The notes under the pieces are model-generated. The model made no database searches and had not been told where the DNA came from. It was given only the letters and a program-made list of their open reading frames with translations. Of a stretch of DNA of 64,000 nt, positions 39,755 to 48,582 are shown piece by piece. The first letter of the stretch is position 1. Every line of letters begins with the position of its first letter. Source of the stretch: an uncultured Prochlorococcus sp. (lineage in GTDB: Bacteria > Cyanobacteriota > Cyanobacteriia > PCC-6307 > Cyanobiaceae); the NCBI RefSeq assembly GCF_902626525.1, contig NZ_CACOFR010000002.1, forward strand, positions 1 to 64,000. Reading direction: 5' to 3'. The position numbers were made by a program, and so were the translations under genes.

Positions 39755-42514
39755 TCAGCTAGGTTTGAAGATAATCTCATCCTTTTTAGCAGGATTAAGT
39801 TTAATTGTGATATTTTTTTTGTTTTTAAAGTGATCCTCTAACAATTTAACAGCTAAAGGATTTTCTATCTGTCTCCTAAGTTCTCTACTAAGTGGCCTCG
39901 CACCATATTCAGGTTCGTAAGAATCTTTTGCAATTTTATTGATAACTTGTTTGTCTATAGCGATATTTATTTTTTGTTCAAGAAGCAGGTTTTTTAAATC
40001 TTCTGTTTGTAGAGTAATTATTTTTTGAAGTTCATCAATAGATAAAGGATCAAACTTTACTACTTCATCAATTCTATTTAAAAATTCTGGTCTAAAAATT
40101 GAAGATAATGCATTACTAATAGAGTTTTGTAGATTTTCTTGAACTTTTTCTAAATTCTCCTCACTTTTAGAAATCTTTTGACAATACTCCAGTATAACTT
40201 TTCCAGCTAGGTTACTTGTCATAATAATCACTGTATTTTTGAAATCTACTGTTCTTCCTTGAGAGTCTGTCAATCTTCCCTCATCTAAAACTTGCAAAAG
40301 AATATTAAAAACTTCTGTATGTGCTTTTTCTATCTCATCAAGAAGTATTACTGAATAAGGTTTTCGTCTTACAGCTTCAGTTAATTGTCCGCCCTCTTCA
40401 TAACCAACATAACCAGGAGGAGCTCCCAATAGTCTCGCTACTGCATTTTTCTCCATGTATTCACTCATGTCTAATCTTAATAGTGCCTCTTCTTCATCAA
40501 ATAAAGCTGATGCGAGAGATTTTGCTAATTCTGTTTTACCAACACCTGTAGGGCCCATGAATAAAAAAGACCCAATTGGTCTTTTAGGACTTTTCATACC
40601 AACTCGAGCCCTTCTAATTGCAGCAGCAACAGTTTCTATTGCCTTACTTTGTCCAATAACTTTTTCACTTAATTCTGTTTCCAGATTAACTAATTTTTTA
40701 CGTTCGTTTGAAACTACTTTGGAAATTGGAATTCCTGTTATTTTTGAGATTACATCAGCAATATCATCAGGTTCAACTTGATATTGAAATGGGAAATTTT
40801 TATTTTTCTTTATTTTTTTAAGGTCCCCCTCAATTATTTGTATTTCATTCTCTATTTCAATTAACTCCTCTTCAAGCTTTTCTAAAGAATCCAGATCATT
40901 TGTAATCTCAAAATTAGATTTATTCTTAATTTTTTTGGTAAGCTTATCTTCTTCTTCCATCAAAATTATTAATTGTTCCATTTCCTCTCGCAAATAATTC
41001 CAATTATTGAGAAGAACATTCATTTTCTCCTCTGTTTTTTGCCTAATATTTAATAGTTTCTCCTTCTCTTCGATATTTTCAGGTTGTAGAATACTTAGTT
41101 TTTCATCAATTGATTTAATTTTATTTTCATGCTGGATAATCATTTGAGGCTTTTTATTAGACTCGATTTTTAATTGTGCAGCTGCTTCATCAATTAAATC
41201 TATTGCTTTATCTGGGAGACATTTATCGCTGATATATCGGTCAGCTAATTTTGCAGAATAATTAACAGCTTCTTCTGAAATTCTTATACCATGATGTAAT
41301 TCATATTTTTTTTTGATGCCTTTCAGTATTTTTGAGCTTAATTCTACTGAAGGTTCATTGACAGCTATCTTTTGAAAGCAATTATTCAATGCCTGATCTT
41401 TTTCAATAGTTTCACGAAATTTTTCAGGTGTTGTTGTACCAATACATCTAAGTTCTCCCTCAGCTAGTAAAGGTTTGAAGATATTACTTATATCAGCAGT
41501 AGATCTATCAGAACTCAAAATTGAGTGGATTTCATCAATAAATAAAATCATTCCCTGACATGGATCTCTTAATTCCTGAAGCACTAAGCTTAATCGTTCC
41601 TCTAGTTGGCCTCTAAATTTTGTCCCAGAAACTAATGCTCCTAAGTTAAGTGAAATAATTTTAAAATCTTTTAATGAATCAGGAACTTTTTTTTCTACAA
41701 TTAACTGTGCTAATAATTTTGCAATTGAAGTTTTCCCTACTCCAGGATTACCAATAAGTATAGGATTATTTTTATTTCTTCGGCAAAGTACCCTCATTAA
41801 ATTATTGATCTCATTTTCTCTTCCTATAACTGGATCCAGTAAGCCTTTTTTGGCTGTTTCTGTTAAATCTTTTCCATAAAGTAAGAGAGCATTTTCATTT
41901 TTTTCAAGTTGTTCTATGGGTTTTATTTGAAGTTTGTTTTTGGGTAATGGGATAAGACTATTTTCTAATTGTTCTTCTCTGGCTAAAATCTCCTTATTAG
42001 ATTCAAAATTAGATTGATTATTGATGTCAATTACGTTCTTATAATCAACAGAGTTTTTTGATTGATTAATAATATTTGGATAAAACTTTAATTCTTCCTC
42101 TAATTTTTCCATTGAAAGATTGCCTTCTTGAAAAACATAATTACCAATCCTTAAATCTCTTCCAAGAGCAATAAGCAAATGTGGGATTTCTATTAATCTA
42201 GATCCCCATTGAATTTTTATCTGATTTGCATTATCTAATAAAATTTCTAAATCTTCTCCTATAGTAAAAAATTCTGATTCATTTGTCGGTGTCTCTTCTA
42301 AAAAATCTTCTGTTATATCTAAAACGGTATTCTGGTCTATTGATAATTTTTCAATGAAAGCAAAGAATTCACTTGATGAAAACAATGTATGAATTATGTG
42401 CTCAATATTAAATTCGCTATGATCCCATTTTTTTGCTGTTTCTTCCCCTAAAAGGAGAAGATTCCAGCTTATATCGCTAAAAAGTTCAGGACTGGATGTA
42501 AGGGTCTCTCTCAT
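39755..42514 (-). CDS. clpB2: ClpB-type AAA+ disaggregase (ClpB2-like)
   Basis: The 919-residue Hsp100 protein has a divergent N-domain (about 1-150), AAA-1 with GNPGVGKTSIAK and ILFIDEIHSIL, a coiled middle domain (about 430-560) that marks ClpB rather than ClpC, and AAA-2 with GPTGVGKTELAKSLA, YMEKNAVARLLGAPPGYVGY and VILLDEIEKAH. No ClpP-binding IGF-type loop is evident. Cyanobacteria carry two ClpB paralogs; the divergent N-domain suggests ClpB2, which is less stress-linked. The start is ATG at 42514. It is upstream of secE with a 66-nt gap. Confidence 0.9.
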   Translation of the reverse strand: MRETLTSSPELFSDISWNLLLLGEETAKKWDHSEFNIEHIIHTLFSSSEFFAFIEKLSIDQNTVLDITEDFLEETPTNESEFFTIGEDLEILLDNANQIKIQWGSRLIEIPHLLIALGRDLRIGNYVFQEGNLSMEKLEEELKFYPNIINQSKNSVDYKNVIDINNQSNFESNKEILAREEQLENSLIPLPKNKLQIKPIEQLEKNENALLLYGKDLTETAKKGLLDPVIGRENEINNLMRVLCRRNKNNPILIGNPGVGKTSIAKLLAQLIVEKKVPDSLKDFKIISLNLGALVSGTKFRGQLEERLSLVLQELRDPCQGMILFIDEIHSILSSDRSTADISNIFKPLLAEGELRCIGTTTPEKFRETIEKDQALNNCFQKIAVNEPSVELSSKILKGIKKKYELHHGIRISEEAVNYSAKLADRYISDKCLPDKAIDLIDEAAAQLKIESNKKPQMIIQHENKIKSIDEKLSILQPENIEEKEKLLNIRQKTEEKMNVLLNNWNYLREEMEQLIILMEEEDKLTKKIKNKSNFEITNDLDSLEKLEEELIEIENEIQIIEGDLKKIKKNKNFPFQYQVEPDDIADVISKITGIPISKVVSNERKKLVNLETELSEKVIGQSKAIETVAAAIRRARVGMKSPKRPIGSFLFMGPTGVGKTELAKSLASALFDEEEALLRLDMSEYMEKNAVARLLGAPPGYVGYEEGGQLTEAVRRKPYSVILLDEIEKAHTEVFNILLQVLDEGRLTDSQGRTVDFKNTVIIMTSNLAGKVILEYCQKISKSEENLEKVQENLQNSISNALSSIFRPEFLNRIDEVVKFDPLSIDELQKIITLQTEDLKNLLLEQKINIAIDKQVINKIAKDSYEPEYGARPLSRELRRQIENPLAVKLLEDHFKNKKNITIKLNPAKKDEIIFKPS

Positions 42515-42534
42515 AAACTATAAAAAATATAGTT

Positions 42535-42576
42535 GATTATTAATAAGCATTCTAAAGAGTATTTGCATTAATAATC
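42535..42576. repeat. Inverted repeat upstream of clpB2
   Basis: GATTATTAAT (42535-42544) and ATTAATAATC (42567-42576) form a perfect 10-bp inverted repeat with a 22-nt spacer; longer imperfect pairing is possible (TTGAT and GCA at the edges, with small bulges). It begins 20 nt upstream of the clpB2 start. It does not match CIRCE. It may be an operator or an RNA hairpin in the clpB2 leader, but A/T-only palindromes are frequent in such DNA. Confidence 0.4.
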
Positions 42577-42772
42577 ATCAATTAATTTTCAAATTGTAAG
42601 ATGAAATTTAAAAATATGATTATTAAAGAGTTATGTTGAGATTGTAATTCATGAAAGTCTTAATTTATAACTCAGTTGTTTTAAAATCAAAAATTATATT
42701 TAATTAACATATATATTTCAGATATTAGCCAAATACTTCAGCTATTAATAGGATTTAAATAGTAATAATTAA

Positions 42773-44068
<1,296 letters not shown>

Positions 44069-44072
44069 TTTT

Positions 44073-45740
44073 TTAGCGCTTCATTTTTTCTAAACGTGAC
44101 CCTTTACTCATGCTAAGTTGGCATTTTATCCAATCAATACTAATTGGTAGTGCAAAAAGTAGAGGTAACAAAGCAAAATTATTTTGTTTATTAGTTACAA
44201 GTAAAGCAGATGCAATTGATAAGCTTCCTATTAGAATTGAATGGCCTAATGTTTTTTGAGCAGTAAACATTTTTTTGAATTGTCTATCAGACTCTCCCAT
44301 TCTTATTTGTAATTGTAAATCGCCTTGCTCTAATCTTTCTAAACTTTCATCTATTCTTTTAGGAATCCCCACGGCTTTGGATCCTAGTTCACCTACTTGC
44401 CTTCCAAATTGGTTAATTAAATCGTTAGGAGTTTGATTATTAGAAGTCATAAGTTCTATTAAATAAGGCTTGGTAACTGATACAAGGTTAAACCCTGGGT
44501 CAAGCATTCTGCCAACTCCTTCAAAAGTTGATAAAGCTCTCATTACAAATATTAGATCCACCGGCAGTTGAAATGGTGTTTCATAAACAAGTTCGTATAA
44601 ATCTCCAGATAATTTTTCTATTATATTTGGACTAAATGGGGGAGTTAAGGCTTCTTTAAGCATTAATCTGACTAATCTTCTGACTGGTCCGACATCAATA
44701 TCTTTTGCAATTAAGCCAGCTTGTTGTAATTGACTTACAAGTGATGAGGCGTCTCTTAAAGCTGCAGCCTTAACCATTGCTCCTAATCTTGTCTGAAGAT
44801 TATTTGATATATTACCCATCATTCCAAAATCATAAAAAATTAATTTGCCTGTATTTGAAACTGCTAGATTCCCTGGATGAGGATCTGCGTGAAAGAAACC
44901 GAAATTCACTAATTGTTTTAAATAGCTGATTGCACCAATTTCTGCGATTTTTGGTAAATCAATTTCTTGGGATTGTAATTTTTCTAAGTCGCTTATTTTT
45001 GTTCCCTCTAGATAACTCAAACAAAGCACTTTTTCACTACTCATATCCCAAATTACTTCAGGAACTTCAACATTTTTATCATCAAGAAATTGCTGTCTAA
45101 ATCTTGCTGCGTATTGTGCTTCACTGTTAAAATCAAGTTCCTTCATCAGAACTTTCCTGCACTCTTTAGCAATCTCAACCCAGTTTCTACCTCGACTCCA
45201 ATTCTTATTCTTTTGCAACAATCCCGCAATTTGCTGCATGATTCCCAAATCGATAATAAATAATTCTTTTAAATTGGGTCTTTGCACTTTAAATACTACC
45301 TTATTACCATCTTTTAAAGTCGCCCTATGAACCTGAGCTAGTGATGCTGATCCAACCGGATCACATATTATTTGATCTATTTCATTAAACTTTGATCCAA
45401 GCGCTTTTTTTATAGTATCTTCAACTTGCTCAAATGAAAAATTAGGGACTTGATCCTGTAATTTAGATAATTCCTGTATCCACGTATTAGGAATTAAATC
45501 AGGTCTCGCAGATAATAATTGTCCAATTTTTATAAATGCAGAACCAAGCTTAATTAATCGATTAGTAAACCACTTAGCTCGTTTAATTTGGACTTTACTT
45601 TTTTTATTTTTCTTTGTTTGGAAAACTGTAAATCTAATATTATCTAGCCACAAATTTATCAAAAGCGAAATCAAAGTTATCCAAATAAGAAAGCTCCTCT
45701 TCAATTTTTTTAAACGAAAATGAAGAATTTGATAACTCAT
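44073..45740 (-). CDS. ABC1/UbiB-type protein kinase-like ATPase
   Basis: The 555-residue protein belongs to the ABC1/AarF/UbiB atypical kinase family. FIKIGQLLSARPDLIPN carries the KxGQ-type motif. DPVGSASLAQVHRATLKDGN holds the alanine-rich loop that replaces the glycine loop, and KVQRP the ATP lysine. HADPHPGNLAV and FYDFGMMGNI are the catalytic and DFG motifs. A C-terminal hydrophobic stretch (about 500-535) suggests membrane association. Family members support quinone biosynthesis or plastid lipid turnover; with several copies in cyanobacteria the specific role is unclear. Confidence 0.88.
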   Translation of the reverse strand: MSYQILHFRLKKLKRSFLIWITLISLLINLWLDNIRFTVFQTKKNKKSKVQIKRAKWFTNRLIKLGSAFIKIGQLLSARPDLIPNTWIQELSKLQDQVPNFSFEQVEDTIKKALGSKFNEIDQIICDPVGSASLAQVHRATLKDGNKVVFKVQRPNLKELFIIDLGIMQQIAGLLQKNKNWSRGRNWVEIAKECRKVLMKELDFNSEAQYAARFRQQFLDDKNVEVPEVIWDMSSEKVLCLSYLEGTKISDLEKLQSQEIDLPKIAEIGAISYLKQLVNFGFFHADPHPGNLAVSNTGKLIFYDFGMMGNISNNLQTRLGAMVKAAALRDASSLVSQLQQAGLIAKDIDVGPVRRLVRLMLKEALTPPFSPNIIEKLSGDLYELVYETPFQLPVDLIFVMRALSTFEGVGRMLDPGFNLVSVTKPYLIELMTSNNQTPNDLINQFGRQVGELGSKAVGIPKRIDESLERLEQGDLQLQIRMGESDRQFKKMFTAQKTLGHSILIGSLSIASALLVTNKQNNFALLPLLFALPISIDWIKCQLSMSKGSRLEKMKR

Positions 45741-46054
45741 TTAATTTGCTTATTGATTGTTTCATTAAATAGATCAATTTGCTTATTGATATTTTCAATT
45801 TCATTTAGAGCTGTTTTTATTTTGGCATTTTGATAAGTATTTGTGGGTTCATTTTCTTGAATATTTTCTGCTTCCTCCATTCTTGAGGCTTCTTCAATTA
45901 TGGATTCTCTCAAGTTGTCAAATTCTTTTTTGAGAATTTCTGGAGCAACTTGAGCAATATTTGTTGCTTCTTCAATTTTTTCAACCAAGATCTCGTTTAA
46001 TTTTTCAGTTACTTTTTTAATAGTAGCTTTTAAAAGATAATCAGAGTTGCTCAT
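45737..46054 (-). CDS. Small conserved hypothetical, predicted coiled coil
   Basis: I do not recognise this 105-residue protein. From ATG 46054 (MSNSDYLLKATIKKVTEKLN) it is highly charged and rich in Glu, Lys, Asn and Ile, with heptad-like spacing over most of its length, so a coiled coil is likely. A longer frame from 46123 adds 23 residues of Asn/Phe-rich sequence without support. It ends inside the start of the UbiB-type kinase gene (4-nt overlap), so the two are co-translated and may act together. Confidence 0.65.
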   Translation of the reverse strand: MSNSDYLLKATIKKVTEKLNEILVEKIEEATNIAQVAPEILKKEFDNLRESIIEEASRMEEAENIQENEPTNTYQNAKIKTALNEIENINKQIDLFNETINKQIK

Positions 46055-46306
46055 GAAAAATATAGAGTTTCTATTGAAATTAAGTAATCTTACATGATTC
46101 AATGATAGATCAATACGAAACATTTCACGTAAATGATCATTTTGATAATTAATTTTTTTATTTTTCCTATGTAAGTTTGTTTCTTTATTGTGCTTTTTTC
46201 TTTTTTTTCTTTTAACTTATATCTATATACAGGTTAGGTATTAACATTTAAGATATCTTCTAACCAAAAACTCATCTAGTTAACTACCAAAAGGAGTTTT
46301 ATTAAA

Positions 46307-47263
46307 TTGGAAATCATTGAGTCAGATGTAGTTATTATCGGAGGAGGTCCAGCAGGATGTACTTGCGCACTTTATACATCTCGTTCAAACTTAAAGACTG
46401 TAATTTTAGATAAAAATCCATCTGTTGGTGCCTTAGCAATAACTCATCAGATAGCTAATTATCCCGGTGTTCCAGTTGATATAAGTGGTGAAAAATTACT
46501 TACTCTTATGAGAGAACAGGCTGTTCAATACGGTACCGACTATAGAAGAGCACAAGTGTTTGGCATAGACGCTAGTGGAGAATGGAAAATGGTTTATACA
46601 CCCGAGGGCACCTTCAAGGCTAAAGCACTTGTTCTTGCAAGTGGAGCCATGGGTAGGCCTGCATCATTTAAAGGAGAGGCGGATTTTCTTGGCAAAGGAG
46701 TAAGTTATTGTGCTACTTGTGATGGAGCTTTTTATAAAAACAGAGAAGTTGCCGTTGTTGGAGCTAATAAGGAGGCAATTGAAGAAGCATCTGTTCTTAC
46801 TAAATTTGCATCAACGGTACATTGGATTACATCAAGTGATCCTAAATCAGATAATGAAGAAGCTATGGAATTGATGGATAATTCAAATATAAAACATTGG
46901 AGCAGAACAAGATTATTGGAAATTTTAGGCGATGATATGGGTGTAAATGGTGTTATTGTAAAAAATAAGCAAGAGGAAAATCCTATCAATTTAAATTTAG
47001 ATGGTGTTTTTGTTTATATGAGTGGTTCAAAGCCAATTACTGATTTTTTAGGGGATCAGATCGCTTTAAAAGATGATGGAGGAGTTGTTGTAGATGATTT
47101 TATGTCTACAAATTCAGATGGAGTATGGGCTATTGGTGATATAAGGAATACACCATTTAAGCAAGCAGTTGTAGCAGCTTCTGATGGATGTATAGCAGCA
47201 ATGTCAATTGATAGATATTTAAATAGTAGAAAAAATATAAGAGTTGATTGGATTCACTCTTAG
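46307..47263 (+). CDS. Thioredoxin-reductase-like flavoprotein lacking NADPH motifs
   Basis: The 318-residue protein has the TrxR fold: FAD motif VIIGGGPAGCTCALYTSRSN (from residue 9), the redox CATC at C135-C138 in SYCATCDGAFY, and the FAD-site GVWAIGDIRNTPFKQAVVAA. The second dinucleotide motif is degraded: residues 151-157 read VGANKEA where NADPH enzymes have GGGxSA, and the 2'-phosphate-binding HRR region reads VHWITSSDPK. The tail RKNIRVDWIHS extends past the usual end. This fits ferredoxin-dependent or diflavin-type TrxR-like enzymes reported from cyanobacteria better than NADPH-TrxR. TTG start with AAGGAG 10 nt upstream (46291-46296). Confidence 0.85.
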   Translation: MEIIESDVVIIGGGPAGCTCALYTSRSNLKTVILDKNPSVGALAITHQIANYPGVPVDISGEKLLTLMREQAVQYGTDYRRAQVFGIDASGEWKMVYTPEGTFKAKALVLASGAMGRPASFKGEADFLGKGVSYCATCDGAFYKNREVAVVGANKEAIEEASVLTKFASTVHWITSSDPKSDNEEAMELMDNSNIKHWSRTRLLEILGDDMGVNGVIVKNKQEENPINLNLDGVFVYMSGSKPITDFLGDQIALKDDGGVVVDDFMSTNSDGVWAIGDIRNTPFKQAVVAASDGCIAAMSIDRYLNSRKNIRVDWIHS

Positions 47264-47293
47264 AAACTAAATATTATCTCTCCTTGTAAACTT

Positions 47294-47575
47294 TTAAAGG
47301 GGTGTTGCTTCAGAAATATAAGCAACTCCTCCGTAATAGCTTAAATCATCTCTAATATTATCCCGCATTTTATCTATTAATTCTTGTTCACAAAAAACAA
47401 TTACGTGAGCATTTGATCCTAATCCTGTAAATTCCATATCTTCAGTAACAACTCTTTCAGGACCTCTTCCTGTGGCGTGTTTCATAACTGTATATCCTGG
47501 AACATTAGCTTTTTCTAATGTTTTAATGATTGCATCTAGCTCTCTTTCACTAAAAATTAGGTCTAATCTTTTCAT
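47294..47575 (-). CDS. sbtB: PII-like protein, SbtB-type
   Basis: The 93-residue protein resembles PII-superfamily proteins: MKRLDLIFSERELDAIIKTL, a T-loop region with HATGRGPERVV, and AHVIVFCEQELIDKMRDNI as the second half of the ferredoxin-like fold. SbtB proteins bind adenine nucleotides and control the bicarbonate transporter SbtA. Here the gene starts 2 nt after sbtA in the same direction, which supports that assignment. The C-terminal cysteine loop of canonical SbtB is absent: the protein ends YYGGVAYISEATPL. Symbol given on context and fold. Confidence 0.8.
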   Translation of the reverse strand: MKRLDLIFSERELDAIIKTLEKANVPGYTVMKHATGRGPERVVTEDMEFTGLGSNAHVIVFCEQELIDKMRDNIRDDLSYYGGVAYISEATPL

Positions 47576-47577
47576 TT

Positions 47578-48576
47578 TTATAAAGGATAAATTGGGATAA
47601 TGGTATTTACTAAACTCATATAAATTGGAATGCCAAGAACTATATTGAATGGAAAAGTAAGACCTAGTGTTGTTGAAATATAATAACTAGATTTTGCTTC
47701 TGGTACTGTCATCCTCATAGCAGCAGGAACTGCTAAATACGAGGCGCTAGCACATAAAACCACAAATAAAAGCGCATTGCCAGGTGCCAAAGATAAAAAT
47801 CTTGCAACGAAAACACCTATTAATGCGTTAAACAAAGGCATTAAGATTGCAAATCCAATTAGAAATGAACCTGCATTTTTAAGTCTTGGCAATCTTTGAG
47901 CAGCAACAATTCCCATATCTAATAAGAAGAAGCATTCTGCTCCATAAAATAATTGTCCAGTAAATGGCTCCATTTTTGTAATTCCAGAGGGATTACTTGA
48001 AGCAGTGAGAAATCCTACAATAAGGCTTGAAAGTAATAAATACACTGATCCATTCAAAAGAGATTCATGTAATATTGCTCTGAGATGCATTTTCCTAGAT
48101 TTTGGTCTATTTTTGGGAGCTGCGAATTTTACAAGTAATAATCCTACTATTATTGCAGGAGACTCCATCAAAGCTAAAGCACCGACCATAAAACCATCGA
48201 AAGCAATTTTTTGGCTTTCTAAAAAACTCTCTGCAGAAATAAATGTAACGGCGCTAATTGAACCATAAGCTGCTGCAATTGCTGCCGAATTAAAAACGTC
48301 AAATTTAAATCTTAAAATTAAAAATCCAATTAGAGGGATTAAAAGAGACATTATTATCGCAGCACTTAAAGTTGGTAAAACCTGATCAGTAAAACCACTT
48401 TTCTGTATCTCTATTCCTCCTTTAAAACCAATAGCCAACAGCAGATATAAGGAAAACAGTTTAGGTAATGGAGCTGGTATTTCCAAATCAGATTTAAAAA
48501 GTACTGATATTGCTCCAATTAAGAAGAAAAGAACTGGCGGAGCTAATACATTTTGCAGAATTGGATTTATTTCCAT
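47578..48576 (-). CDS. sbtA: SbtA-family sodium-dependent bicarbonate transporter
   Basis: The 332-residue integral membrane protein has about ten hydrophobic segments and motifs of the SbtA (DUF897) family: NVLAPPVLFFLIGAISVL at the N-terminus, LLAIGFKGGIEIQKSG, AAAYGSISAVTFISA, ECFFLLDMGIVAAQRL, and ASASYLAVPAAMRM in the last third. SbtA takes up bicarbonate with Na+. The gene lies 6 nt after bicA and 2 nt before the PII-like gene, so the three form one operon. Marine picocyanobacterial SbtA homologs are distant from the freshwater type, so transport kinetics cannot be assumed. Confidence 0.85.
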   Translation of the reverse strand: MEINPILQNVLAPPVLFFLIGAISVLFKSDLEIPAPLPKLFSLYLLLAIGFKGGIEIQKSGFTDQVLPTLSAAIIMSLLIPLIGFLILRFKFDVFNSAAIAAAYGSISAVTFISAESFLESQKIAFDGFMVGALALMESPAIIVGLLLVKFAAPKNRPKSRKMHLRAILHESLLNGSVYLLLSSLIVGFLTASSNPSGITKMEPFTGQLFYGAECFFLLDMGIVAAQRLPRLKNAGSFLIGFAILMPLFNALIGVFVARFLSLAPGNALLFVVLCASASYLAVPAAMRMTVPEAKSSYYISTTLGLTFPFNIVLGIPIYMSLVNTIIPIYPL

Positions 48577-48582
48577 AGATTA

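Noticed and set aside
40321-40781. Long ORFs antisense to the second ATPase domain of clpB2.
   Set aside because: Shadow frames of a strongly conserved gene; composition and lack of a ribosome binding site argue against coding. Similar shadows over ftsH, gshB, rbgA and psbA were also left out.
46055-46306. Possible sRNA or gene in the gap before the TrxR-like gene.
   Set aside because: The DNA is T-rich with no stable hairpin and no frame with a good start; I see nothing to annotate apart from the TTG ribosome binding site.
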